Part shown: positions 45,672 to 53,876 of the stretch, one piece after another
Layout of the letters: each line of letters opens with the position of its first letter
Numbering within the stretch: position 1 is the first letter of the stretch
DNA from: Blautia liquoris
GTDB taxonomy: Bacteria > Bacillota > Clostridia > Lachnospirales > Lachnospiraceae
Reading direction: 5' to 3'
DNA: 64,000 nucleotides
Assembly (NCBI RefSeq): GCF_015159595.1
Contig: NZ_CP063304.1
Location: forward strand, 3,038,001 to 3,102,000
Notes under the pieces: model-generated
What the model was told of the DNA's origin: nothing
What the model saw: only the letters and a program-made list of their open reading frames with translations
Database searches by the model: none
Position numbers and translations under genes: made by a program

Positions 45672-46986
45672 CCAACCACCTCTTTACCTTAAATTTTACT
45701 TTGCCAACAGATTCTTCCTGGAACCAATGCACTTCAGCAGGATATTCTTCTCCTGTATCTTCACCTACTAATATGCCTTCGCCTTTAGCATGCTGCCACT
45801 TCGAAACATCACCGCCGTATTCTTCTGTAAGTCCTTCTGGGACACCGCCATGAAGTGGGTGCTTTGTTCCTTTTCCGGCAAAAACCTCTGCGTTCTGTAT
45901 GTGGGTACCCGGCACAAATTCATACTCAATGCCAGTTGTCCTATCAACAGCTTTATAATTTCTAGCCTTTGCTCCAACACTCCTGTGTATAATTATGTCC
46001 TTTAGTTTTATTGTATCATTTTTACCGGATTTTACAACACCTTTCGGTTGGCTTTTAATTTCCTGCGCTTCGATTTCGGCAAGTCTTGTCTCCAAGGCTT
46101 CTCGGTCAGCATGAGCTGCGGTACTGCAACGACAATGTGGATGCATGGGGCTGGCATTTGTCCCAGGCATCATCTTCTTTACATCAAATACCTTATCATC
46201 CAGAGCCTGACAGATTGGGCAGGCCGTCGGCTCCGCGATAAATACATACTTATCGTAGCCATTACGCTCATAGGACTGCTTCTGGGCTTCTGTCTGTACC
46301 CTGGCAAGCTCTGTCTGCATAAGTCTCTCCGCATTATTCCGGCTCACTCCAAACACTTTAGAGATATGCCTTGCCAGCTCCCTGGGATTTCTCCCTTGTA
46401 TCAGACCAATTTTTAGCCGACTGGACAATTCTGCTTTCAACATATCCTGGTACATCCATATCCGGTCAGAGAACTTTGCATTCTGGTAAGAGGCATTCAC
46501 GATGGAATGTGCTGTCTTTTCGTTGTTCAGAACCGACTTGCCAAGGATTCCAGCTTGGCGCTTGAACTCTGCCAATGTCCGATCTGTCAGCGTGGTGTCA
46601 AAATACTTCTGCAATTCGTCAAAACCATCCACCAGCTCAAGACCAATGTTCGCTTTTAAGAGTTCCAATCGGTTAATCTTCATGGTGGCGTTGTACAACC
46701 GCATCTCTTCATTGGCTTCTTTCGTGAAGGTTTTATCCTTTACATACCGCTTAGCCTTTCGCCCGTAAGCATCGATATCAAGCTGACTAACACGCTTCTT
46801 TGCCTCGCTTAAGGTTATCCCCTCTTTAGTAGCATAACGGGCATAAAAGCCATTGATTTCTTTCTGGATATTATCCAGCATGTAATCATAGGTCTCTTTG
46901 ATTTTCTTGTTATATTGAATCTCATCCCTTATATTATTCTTGAGCTGTTTAGCTTCCCGCTGACTCCAATACGTTTTGCTGTTCAT
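45661..46986 (-). CDS. MuF minor capsid protein with C-terminal toxin-like domain
   Basis: 441 residues. Residues about 1-300 form the phage head morphogenesis (SPP1 gp7/MuF) domain, ending in the zinc-type motif CPICQALDDKVF and MHPHCRC. After a linker (SQPKGVVKSGKN) comes a separate module at about 330-441 with YEFVPGTHIQNAEVFAGKG, YGGDVSKWQHAKGEG and AEVHWFQEESVGK. Such modules are found at the ends of MuF polymorphic toxins; an RNase-like type is likely but the exact family is not certain. The protein may be packaged and delivered with the virion. Confidence 0.85.
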   Translation of the reverse strand: MNSKTYWSQREAKQLKNNIRDEIQYNKKIKETYDYMLDNIQKEINGFYARYATKEGITLSEAKKRVSQLDIDAYGRKAKRYVKDKTFTKEANEEMRLYNATMKINRLELLKANIGLELVDGFDELQKYFDTTLTDRTLAEFKRQAGILGKSVLNNEKTAHSIVNASYQNAKFSDRIWMYQDMLKAELSSRLKIGLIQGRNPRELARHISKVFGVSRNNAERLMQTELARVQTEAQKQSYERNGYDKYVFIAEPTACPICQALDDKVFDVKKMMPGTNASPMHPHCRCSTAAHADREALETRLAEIEAQEIKSQPKGVVKSGKNDTIKLKDIIIHRSVGAKARNYKAVDRTTGIEYEFVPGTHIQNAEVFAGKGTKHPLHGGVPEGLTEEYGGDVSKWQHAKGEGILVGEDTGEEYPAEVHWFQEESVGKVKFKVKRWLDES

Positions 46987-48295
46987 CCCTTAACCTCTCC
47001 AATAACCTATCCTCTGCGGCCGTCTCCTGTGCCCTCTCCTTCTCCTGCTCAATCTTCTGGATTTCAGTCTGCGCATTATCTACGACAGAAAGAACCGACA
47101 ACAGCGTTTCCTGTGATACGATTCCGTCAAGGTTCTGTGCAATCTGTGTTTCCTCCAGGACATTTGCAGGGAAGTTCGGAGTGAAGCGATAATGCAGCTT
47201 TACCCAATCATCTTTCTTCATCCTTGACACCGGGTTGCTGAAAATCAGTTTATACCTGCGATTCATTCCGGATGTAAATTTCCGTTCCTTGGTCTTTTCC
47301 AGGTCGCTCATTGCTTGGAGCTTATATTTCAGAGCGATTCCAGAGCTGGTACCGAAATTCTCATCGGAAATATTGGCAACCATGCTGATCTGGAAAATTA
47401 ATCGCTCCAATCGGTCAATTAAATGCTCCTGTGTGGCGTCGCCGTCCGGCTTGCTCATGAACTCCACTTCTGGAAGAATATCCCGCATCCCTTGTGTAAA
47501 ATTGACAATCCGGTTATCTCGTATCTTTTTGACACTTCCATCATCTACGTAAGCCCCCAACACCTTCATGTAAGCATCGGCAAAATAATCTACATCATTT
47601 GCCTTTTCCGATATTGCCTTATTATAGGCGTTGATCATGGTCAGTACCGGTTCGAAAATCCCCAGTTGTTCCTCATTCTCGACATATTCTGTAGCAGGGA
47701 CTCCGTCAAAGCCATGTATCTTTTCCTCCTCTTCCCATACAAGCCGCCCTTTTTGGGTAAAATACCGTACTTTGCTTTCATCCGATACGCTGCCGTGCAG
47801 CACATTATCAGCATCCAGGTACAGCCGTACAAAGTTCCTGGGCCTGCAAAGCACTGAATCATCGTAAATCATAAAGGCATCCATTGGTGTCAGATATGTA
47901 ATTCCGATATTGGCCGCATCGTCTACGTAATACATTTCATAGCCTTTTCCATAGATGCTGCATATCTTCGACAGCTCCGCATTGTTATCATCCTGGTCAT
48001 TATACTGATCCAGAAATTCCACGAACTTACCAATACTGTCCTCATCTGCTGCAATCTTGATGGGGTGTCCCATGAAAAACCCATTCATAGTGTCCACGAT
48101 GTACTTTGCAAAGTTGACTGCGATACGGTTATCCGGTTTCCACTCCGGCTTTTTCTCCTGGTAAAATATCGGGTAATCCGTCTCATACGCATTTTTAAGC
48201 TGCTGATACCGGAATGTTGATTCATATGCATGCTGCCGGAGGAACTCTCCTAATTTTTCGTCTGTTAACTCTTCATCTGCTGCTAATCGAAACAT
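46949..48295 (-). CDS. Phage portal protein (SPP1 gp6-like)
   Basis: 448 residues. Typical N-terminal RYQQLKNAYETDYPIF, then NRIAVNFAKYIVDTMNGFFMG near residue 60. DNRIVNFTQGMRDILPEVEFM and EHLIDRLERLIFQISMVANI, with SSGIALKYKLQAMSDLE, are diagnostic of the portal clip and stem. It forms the twelve-fold ring for DNA entry. Its end overlaps the MuF start. Confidence 0.94.
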   Translation of the reverse strand: MFRLAADEELTDEKLGEFLRQHAYESTFRYQQLKNAYETDYPIFYQEKKPEWKPDNRIAVNFAKYIVDTMNGFFMGHPIKIAADEDSIGKFVEFLDQYNDQDDNNAELSKICSIYGKGYEMYYVDDAANIGITYLTPMDAFMIYDDSVLCRPRNFVRLYLDADNVLHGSVSDESKVRYFTQKGRLVWEEEEKIHGFDGVPATEYVENEEQLGIFEPVLTMINAYNKAISEKANDVDYFADAYMKVLGAYVDDGSVKKIRDNRIVNFTQGMRDILPEVEFMSKPDGDATQEHLIDRLERLIFQISMVANISDENFGTSSGIALKYKLQAMSDLEKTKERKFTSGMNRRYKLIFSNPVSRMKKDDWVKLHYRFTPNFPANVLEETQIAQNLDGIVSQETLLSVLSVVDNAQTEIQKIEQEKERAQETAAEDRLLERLRDEQQNVLESAGS

Positions 48296-48296
48296 A

Positions 48297-49547
48297 TTAA
48301 ATTCCTCCTTTCACTGGATTGTAATGGCTCTGTGCAACATCACGCTCTATCGAATACTCAAAGGCATCCAGCGTATCAATATCACTTGTGCCATCATCCA
48401 GACGTACATCCTCATCTGCCTTGCTGTCCCAGACGGCATCCTGCAATGCAGTGGATAATGTCTCACAATCCTCTGTCAACGAAAAAAGCCCGGCTCCCAT
48501 GAGGCGGACTGTATAATCAATTCTATCTTTTATTCGTATTTTCCATGCCGGCAGCACGGCAACCCTTGGATACTTCTCCCGGCAGGCTTTTGTAATGCTC
48601 TGCCCCAGGACTGTTTCTGCATTGTCCCAGTAGACGAACCCCGGCATTCCATACTTCTCAATGACGGCTCCCACAAACTGCAGGAAGAGGTCTGACAAGA
48701 GGTTTGCATCAATACCCTGTGTATAATCCTTGTTCATGTATCGCCGGCTCATAAGAGCCTGCACTCTGCCACCCTTATATTTTCCTGTTGCCACAAAAGA
48801 ATGGCCGGATCCATTGCCGCCAAAGTCAACACCAATCTCTATCCTTGCAATGTTCTCTCTGTCGGCTTTCTGCACAAAGCTGTTCGGAGCATCTGCAAAC
48901 TTCCGATATATGGATCCTTCTGCCCGTTTCCACTGGCCCTCAATCAGGCGATCATAATAGACGGTTCCTTCATATTCTTTGCAGAGATTATAGACGTATT
49001 CTGACGGCAGGAACGGATTATCAAAAATCCGGTATTTCTGCAAATATATATCTGCGTCTGAATCAATAAACTGTTTTAGCCAGTGCGTAGGGCTCTCGGG
49101 GTTACACGCCCCGTCAAAACAGCTATACTGCTTATCTAGCCTTGATTTCAGCATCTGGAATACTTCTTGGTTCCACTTTGCGACCTCATCACCGTATGCG
49201 TACTTGATTGAGGAGCCTTGTATCTTTGCAACCTGGCTAATCTTCTCTGCGCCTAAACAGTAGACATCTTCTCCACATACCCTGGCAATATTACGGTTGT
49301 TAATCGTTCCGATCAGGCGGTCTGTGTATATCTCGCGCATTGGCTGCAGCACATTTCGCTCAACCGTTTCCCGGGATACACCAAGAATCACAGTCAGCCC
49401 TGGCTCTCCTGCTCTCTCCCGGATCCGTGCCGGCACTATGTATGCCGTGTCCACATAAGACTTCCCCGAACGAACAGCCCCGGATTTAATATTCCACCGG
49501 TGCGTTGCATTCACGATATACTCATTCTGTTTCCTGCTTAACTGCAT
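48297..49547 (-). CDS. Terminase large subunit (PBSX/terminase_3 type)
   Basis: 416 residues from ATG 49547 (AGAGG at 9 bases; a GTG lies two codons before). ATPase motor motif GAVRSGKSYVDTAY near residue 26. Walker B-like CYGDEV region (SSIKYAYGDEVAKW) near 110. The C-terminal nuclease domain has IGVDFGGNGSGHSFVATG and FVYWDNAETVLGQS. It packs DNA into proheads. Overlaps the small subunit gene. Confidence 0.94.
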   Translation of the reverse strand: MQLSRKQNEYIVNATHRWNIKSGAVRSGKSYVDTAYIVPARIRERAGEPGLTVILGVSRETVERNVLQPMREIYTDRLIGTINNRNIARVCGEDVYCLGAEKISQVAKIQGSSIKYAYGDEVAKWNQEVFQMLKSRLDKQYSCFDGACNPESPTHWLKQFIDSDADIYLQKYRIFDNPFLPSEYVYNLCKEYEGTVYYDRLIEGQWKRAEGSIYRKFADAPNSFVQKADRENIARIEIGVDFGGNGSGHSFVATGKYKGGRVQALMSRRYMNKDYTQGIDANLLSDLFLQFVGAVIEKYGMPGFVYWDNAETVLGQSITKACREKYPRVAVLPAWKIRIKDRIDYTVRLMGAGLFSLTEDCETLSTALQDAVWDSKADEDVRLDDGTSDIDTLDAFEYSIERDVAQSHYNPVKGGI

Positions 49548-49986
49548 TGTCACGTACCTCTTTCAATATCCTATCTAGCTTACTTAATGCCTCATCTGCT
49601 TCATTCTCGCCAGTGACAGCCTGTTTTCTGGCCTGTTTCAGCTCTGTGTCAGCCTCACGGTTGCGGATATCCTCGTCCGGCTTCGCCGTCTGCCCGGCAT
49701 ACTTCGCAATGGCTTCATAAGCCTTTACATTGCCCGAAAGAGCCTCCTTGATCATGGCTCCGTTAACAGCTGATTCAAGTGTACTGTCAAGCCCCAGGGC
49801 CTCCAGAATCGGTGTCCATTCAGGGCTATCTATTTCGGCGGTAAGCAGCAGGTTTAATGTCTTACGAAAGTTTGCTTTTCGACGTCTTACCTCTCCTGAT
49901 TTTTTCCCACCTTTTGATGTCATTCTGCGAAGTTCTTCCGGACTTCTTTCGGAGTTTGGTATTAAGTTTTCACGTCCATTGCTCAT
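49522..49986 (-). CDS. Terminase small subunit-like protein
   Basis: 154 residues. N-terminal ERSPEELRRMTSKGGKKSGEVRR and helical body, then AMIKEALSGNVKAYEAIAKY and a charged coiled C-terminus. This is common just upstream of terminase large subunits in Clostridia phages and probably binds the packaging site. Start ATG 49986 behind GGTGAGGTG. Confidence 0.78.
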   Translation of the reverse strand: MSNGRENLIPNSERSPEELRRMTSKGGKKSGEVRRRKANFRKTLNLLLTAEIDSPEWTPILEALGLDSTLESAVNGAMIKEALSGNVKAYEAIAKYAGQTAKPDEDIRNREADTELKQARKQAVTGENEADEALSKLDRILKEVRDNAVKQETE

Positions 49987-50044
49987 CACCTCACCTTCCT
50001 ATCTGGGTCGTTTTATATACGTAAAAAGAGGTGCCGAAGCACCT

Positions 50045-50296
50045 CTACATATAATATCCAAACTCTTTTTTAAATCTCTCCATATCTAAGTATGGAATTT
50101 CACCTTTCCCCACTTGATAAGAATTTGTAATGACAAAACTGTCACGCATTCTTACAACCATATTTTCAACTTCTTCATCGCTAAATCTATTAATGTGTAA
50201 AGGAATTTCTTTATTATCCCTCACATATACTGCTATTTTATATTCAAGATTTTCTCTATATCCATCTGGTCTTTCAAAACTTGTTTCAATTATCAT
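50045..50296 (-). CDS. Hypothetical phage protein
   Basis: 83 residues, acidic alpha/beta protein (IIETSFERPDGYRENLEYKI, RFSDEEVENMVVRMRDSF). More AT-rich than the structural genes. No domain recognised. Lies with the next gene upstream of the terminase as a small cargo pair. Confidence 0.6.
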   Translation of the reverse strand: MIIETSFERPDGYRENLEYKIAVYVRDNKEIPLHINRFSDEEVENMVVRMRDSFVITNSYQVGKGEIPYLDMERFKKEFGYYM

Positions 50297-50340
50297 TTTG
50301 ATTTCTCCCTAAACTTCGTTTTTCAATAAACAAACTTTAT

Positions 50341-50727
50341 TCAGACATAATAAACAGGTCCATCAGTCTCACATTTAAAAACCTCATTTTTACATTCAGG
50401 GCACCTATTATATATAGATCCTGCATTGTTATTTCGCTCAACCATTCTTACTTTTATTCTTCTAACATCATAACAAGTAGAACAGAAAGGTCCTTCACCA
50501 TCAAAATAATAACAATTGTCCCTAAATTCTTTTACTTTGACATTATCAATAACCTCATGAAGCTTTTTATTCTCATCTTGTAGTTTTTGATTTTCAACTA
50601 CAAGATTTTTCATTTCGGTTTCTAAATTCCAAAGATCATTTGCTAATTCTCCTTTTCCAGAATCTTTTAGAAATTTTGTTGTATCTTTTATAACTTTTCC
50701 AACAGCTCTTATTGCTTTAGCAGCCAT
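50341..50727 (-). CDS. Coiled-coil zinc-ribbon protein
   Basis: 128 residues. N-terminal basic helix, a long coiled coil (about 30-68, rich in Asn/Leu/Lys/Glu). Then two Cys pairs, CSTCYDVRR and CPECKNEVF, that would bind one zinc. This shape is seen in cargo proteins of Firmicute prophages; its role is unknown. AT-rich, so it may be recently gained. Confidence 0.65.
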   Translation of the reverse strand: MAAKAIRAVGKVIKDTTKFLKDSGKGELANDLWNLETEMKNLVVENQKLQDENKKLHEVIDNVKVKEFRDNCYYFDGEGPFCSTCYDVRRIKVRMVERNNNAGSIYNRCPECKNEVFKCETDGPVYYV

Positions 50728-51139
50728 TTATTTCCTCCTACATTTTTCTTTGATTATATCCCAATTTTTTACAATTTGCAAATATAAAAAGCACCCGGCA
50801 GCGCGTAATGTCTGCCAGATGCCAAAAAATGGGGAGGTACCTCCGCATAAGCGGAGAGTCGGAACAACAGGAATCGAACCTGTAACCACGGGCGCTACCC
50901 GTTACACCTGCCATTGGTGTTATATTCCGATAAGTGACGGCAACACGTCTCGGGGGTGTTTATTCTTAACCGCCACTGTCAGAGTTCTTACTTGGCCCCA
51001 TCAACTCTAACTAAGGAGCAGACAACTGCCAGGATCTGACACCTGGCAATCGTGATCAAACATTTAGGAGAATTTCACAAGAACTATTTCCACTGTTCTC
51101 ACTTTACACTATATCATAGTCCTATATGTCTTTATATGT
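50728..51139 (-). other. Structured non-coding stretch in the prophage
   Basis: About 410 bases without a convincing gene. It holds the palindrome GGAGGTACCTCC (50833 region), a CTCCGC/GCGGAG hairpin, the tRNA-like sequence at 50860-50928, and a TGCCAGG/CCTGGCA hairpin near 51,027. The density of paired arms is far above the coding regions around it. Confidence 0.55.
50860..50928 (-). tRNA. tRNA-like sequence (degenerate or unusual)
   Basis: Minus strand GGAATA pairs with TGTTCC as acceptor. The D arm is CACC/GGTG with GG in the loop. The anticodon arm ACGG-GTAGCGC-CCGT shows T before AGC. The T arm ACAGG-TTCGATT-CCTGT is good. Position 8 is not T and the acceptor has only six pairs. It may be a decayed phage tRNA or a tRNA mimic; the amino acid call is unsafe. 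Confidence 0.5.
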
Positions 51140-51568
51140 CTACTTTTCGTCAAGTGGAAAGTTTCGCAGTGATCTTCCATGCATTCTGAGCACATAACCA
51201 TATTCATAATGCATCCGTACTGAGATCTCTGCAAAGTTCATCCCTTGAATATATCTCAGCCATAGAAGAGTCTTTTGATTTTCGCAATGCATAGAGTTGA
51301 TTCTTTCATTGATTTCATGCCTCAGCTCTGTCTTGTCCTCCAGCTTACATTTTAAATCAAGCATGAGAGAATCAAGCCGTGCTGCATATGCTGATAGGTC
51401 TGTCTGGTTATGACTGTGCGGCATATCGTCCAGGATGACTGACGGACACATTTTATCTAATCGCAGTTGTTCTATCTCATCTTTAATTCTCTGCTCTTCT
51501 CTAACCGCTTCCTGATAAGATTTCAAATACTCTTTTTTCCTGTCATTTTCCTTTCTTACTGCTTCCAT
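51140..51568 (-). CDS. Phage late transcription regulator (ArpU/RinA-like)
   Basis: 142 residues from ATG 51568 (AGGAGG at 5 bases). Central coiled coil, then ERINSMHCENQKTLLWLRYI and QGMNFAEISVRMHYEYGYVL, which look like the sigma region 4-type helix-turn-helix of ArpU/RinA/DUF1492 regulators. These turn on the packaging and structural genes that start just downstream. The longer upstream extension overlaps the previous gene and is not needed. Confidence 0.75.
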   Translation of the reverse strand: MEAVRKENDRKKEYLKSYQEAVREEQRIKDEIEQLRLDKMCPSVILDDMPHSHNQTDLSAYAARLDSLMLDLKCKLEDKTELRHEINERINSMHCENQKTLLWLRYIQGMNFAEISVRMHYEYGYVLRMHGRSLRNFPLDEK

Positions 51569-51821
51569 AGTCGCCTCCTGATGTCCCTGACAATATTCCG
51601 AGTAACTCCCCGTATGTAAAGCTTTCATACCCACCTCTCTTGCAATCTCGAAAGAAAACATAACTAGGATAAAATGTCAGCGGCTGCATAGGTCTTTTAC
51701 TATCGTCATTTGTGTCCGCACATCCAGATCGGATCATATAAGTCTTCCCTGTATTCAATCGTTTAGTAACCCATGCCTTCGCATCTTCTCTTGTAATCCC
51801 TGTCAACTCTTCACTCGTCAT
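51543..51821 (-). CDS. Hypothetical phage protein
   Basis: 92 residues, from ATG 51821 (GGGGGATGAGCAG upstream). Contains TREDAKAWVTKRLNTGKTYM and a Gly/Ser/Lys tail. No known domain. Overlaps the ArpU-like gene by 26 bases. Confidence 0.6.
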   Translation of the reverse strand: MTSEELTGITREDAKAWVTKRLNTGKTYMIRSGCADTNDDSKRPMQPLTFYPSYVFFRDCKRGGYESFTYGELLGILSGTSGGDYGSSKKGK

Positions 51822-51834
51822 CTGCTCATCCCCC

Positions 51835-52137
51835 TTATATGTTATATGTTGCACGCCACATAGGCACCCATGCAATTACTTCATCTCTTGGTTCTGACAG
51901 GATCTCCACGCCGTTCCATGTACAACTTACAACTTCATACTCGCAATCCCCATCCCTGTAGGTCCATTCTCCATCTAAGAAGACTGCCTCGCAGATTTCT
52001 ACATACTCCTCATGGTATCCCTTTTGGTCATCGGGTAAAAGCGAATCAAAATCCGATACCCACGCATGGTGCCTGATCTTTGCAAGTACTCTTTCTCCAG
52101 TGTTCGGGATCCGCTCGTCTGTTGATATCCATTTCAT
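51835..52137 (-). CDS. DUF551-like phage protein
   Basis: 100 residues. Begins MKWISTDERIPNTGERVLAK and ends with EVIAWVPMW, the pattern of the DUF551 family of phage proteins (W-x-PxxE/R-P...W.P.P). Function unknown. Overlaps the next gene by 4 bases. Confidence 0.7.
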   Translation of the reverse strand: MKWISTDERIPNTGERVLAKIRHHAWVSDFDSLLPDDQKGYHEEYVEICEAVFLDGEWTYRDGDCEYEVVSCTWNGVEILSEPRDEVIAWVPMWRATYNI

Positions 52138-52577
52138 TGCTCTTCCTCCTCTGGTCTATATGGATCTGGTAGTTGCATCCACGCTACAACCCCACTCATG
52201 CTTCCGGACCCATGCCAACACCCGGCACTATAATAAGCGCGATTAACAGATTTGAGCCCCTTTTTCGTCTTGCAAGACACAAGCATTATCTTGTCCTCAG
52301 GTGGAAGCATCTCCGACACTGGAGTCCACCTATGCTTCCGTTTCTCCGCCTGTAATTTCACTGTTGCCTGCACCGCCTGGCTCCCGTCCCATTCATTTAA
52401 CCGTTCTACCTCTTCCGGGCTAAGATCCGTATCCTCATAATCCTTTAGCTTGCACAACGCACCATATATCCTCTGTCTTGTGTGCTCGGATAGTGCTTCC
52501 CCCACATGCAGATCTTTCCACTGCAAGCCCTTTAATCTCCAGTTGCCCTGATCATCACATTCTATCAATCGTCCCAT
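52134..52577 (-). CDS. Phage protein with C-terminal DUF551 domain
   Basis: 147 residues. N-terminal part has HTRQRIYGALCKLKDYEDTD, a helical segment common in Clostridial phages. C-terminal WTPVSEMLPPEDKIMLVS to VVAWMQLPDPYRPE is a DUF551 domain. It and the next gene share this domain, so they may stem from duplication. Confidence 0.72.
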   Translation of the reverse strand: MGRLIECDDQGNWRLKGLQWKDLHVGEALSEHTRQRIYGALCKLKDYEDTDLSPEEVERLNEWDGSQAVQATVKLQAEKRKHRWTPVSEMLPPEDKIMLVSCKTKKGLKSVNRAYYSAGCWHGSGSMSGVVAWMQLPDPYRPEEEEQ

Positions 52578-53291
52578 TTACGCCACCTCCCTGTTATTCT
52601 TCCATATCTCCATTTTCAGATTTGTATCAGGGGCCCATGTTCCCAGGTACTCAATAGCTTCATCAAACTGAGTTGTAGGAGTATCTTTATACGACGCGAT
52701 CTCAAAGTAATCCTTGTAATCCCTCCAGATCGTACGGAATACCCTGTCTCTGAGCTTTCTGTTCTTATATGCTGCGGAACGTTTGCCTCCCATTGCCTCA
52801 ATGCCTACACAGTGATGTTTGTCGTTGATAGCCTTCTGTTGACCATAATCAATGGTCATTGTATTTTCCAGGTGATCAATCCGCCGCTCATGTGTCTCCA
52901 TGTGGCCCATAACCAGCTGAATCTTCTTGTCATGGGCAAATATAGCCTGAAGCTCCGGAGATAGCTGTGAGAGGTCAAATCCGTGCGATATTGTATCCTC
53001 CATCTCATGGAAACGATCGATGTACTTAGCCGTGAACTCTGTACCTTTGATTCCGGTCAATTTATGTGCTATAAATTCACAACCTTTCTTCGTGATCCTG
53101 TAGCACGGACGCTCTTCACCTTTTCCATCTGTATACGACGAAGCAGCGAAGAAATCAACGAATCCAATATTGGACTGGTTAAATTGATCAGTGTAATTCC
53201 TTATATCCCGCATCAGTTTGCTATGTTCTTTTCCTACCATTTCAGCCACTTCTCGGCTGTCAATATATTTGCTCTCTAATCTCTTAACCAT
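52578..53291 (-). CDS. Rha family phage regulatory protein
   Basis: 237 residues. The N-terminal 90 have DSREVAEMVGKEHSKLMRDI and NIGFVDFFAASSYTDGKGEE with RPCYRITKKGCEFIAHKLTG, the hallmark of Rha (pRha) proteins that bind DNA and affect phage growth. The C-terminal half has a coiled segment, then an ORF6C/ORF6N-like part (AMGGKRSAAYKNRKLRDRVF). Likely a regulator of early gene expression. Confidence 0.88.
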   Translation of the reverse strand: MVKRLESKYIDSREVAEMVGKEHSKLMRDIRNYTDQFNQSNIGFVDFFAASSYTDGKGEERPCYRITKKGCEFIAHKLTGIKGTEFTAKYIDRFHEMEDTISHGFDLSQLSPELQAIFAHDKKIQLVMGHMETHERRIDHLENTMTIDYGQQKAINDKHHCVGIEAMGGKRSAAYKNRKLRDRVFRTIWRDYKDYFEIASYKDTPTTQFDEAIEYLGTWAPDTNLKMEIWKNNREVA

Positions 53292-53303
53292 AATCTTTTC
53301 CTC

Positions 53304-53864
53304 CTAAATAAAATCAAAAATACTAAGCTGGCCTAGTTTCTCAGGCTCTTCCGACTTTTCTTTTGTCAGCAGTTTCTCTAACTCTTCACGGCATTTTATA
53401 AATGACTCCTGATAAATCTGTGGACGTTCATGCCTACGCATCCCCACCAGGTCATCGCTAAGGATAAACATCAACAGTCCATCCACATAGTTAATTACAT
53501 TTGTCAATCTTATATCACGGGCATCGTTACTTGAAATATCATTACGGTGCTTAACAAGAAACTGGTAATTTTCATCTGCCTTATAGATCTCAAAAGACTT
53601 TTTTGCATGCGCTCTAATCTCATCTGCCCTTGCCATATATTTGCTATCAATCTCAGGCGGAAGTTCCTTGTTATAGATCTCAGGAAAATAATCAAGTTTT
53701 TCCATGTCCCTTTTATAACTGATAATATGATTCCGAGTGAGATCTAAATTGATACCATCTTCATAAAGGGGATCTTGTCCACCATATCTATATAGATTTC
53801 TCCAATGTTCGTACTCATTGATGCATTTCATTTCGAGTTCTTTTCTCTCGTCTTTTTTTTTCAT
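53304..53864 (-). CDS. Hypothetical phage protein with clamp-binding-like tail
   Basis: 186 residues from ATG 53864 (AGGGG at 9 bases; ATG 53873 is also open). Mostly helical and charged. The last residues are GQLSIFDFI, which fits the QL(S/D)LF motif used to bind the DNA polymerase sliding clamp. It lies next to the replication initiator, so a link to replication is possible. Otherwise unrecognised. Confidence 0.6.
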   Translation of the reverse strand: MKKKDERKELEMKCINEYEHWRNLYRYGGQDPLYEDGINLDLTRNHIISYKRDMEKLDYFPEIYNKELPPEIDSKYMARADEIRAHAKKSFEIYKADENYQFLVKHRNDISSNDARDIRLTNVINYVDGLLMFILSDDLVGMRRHERPQIYQESFIKCREELEKLLTKEKSEEPEKLGQLSIFDFI

Positions 53865-53876
53865 TATCTGCATCCC

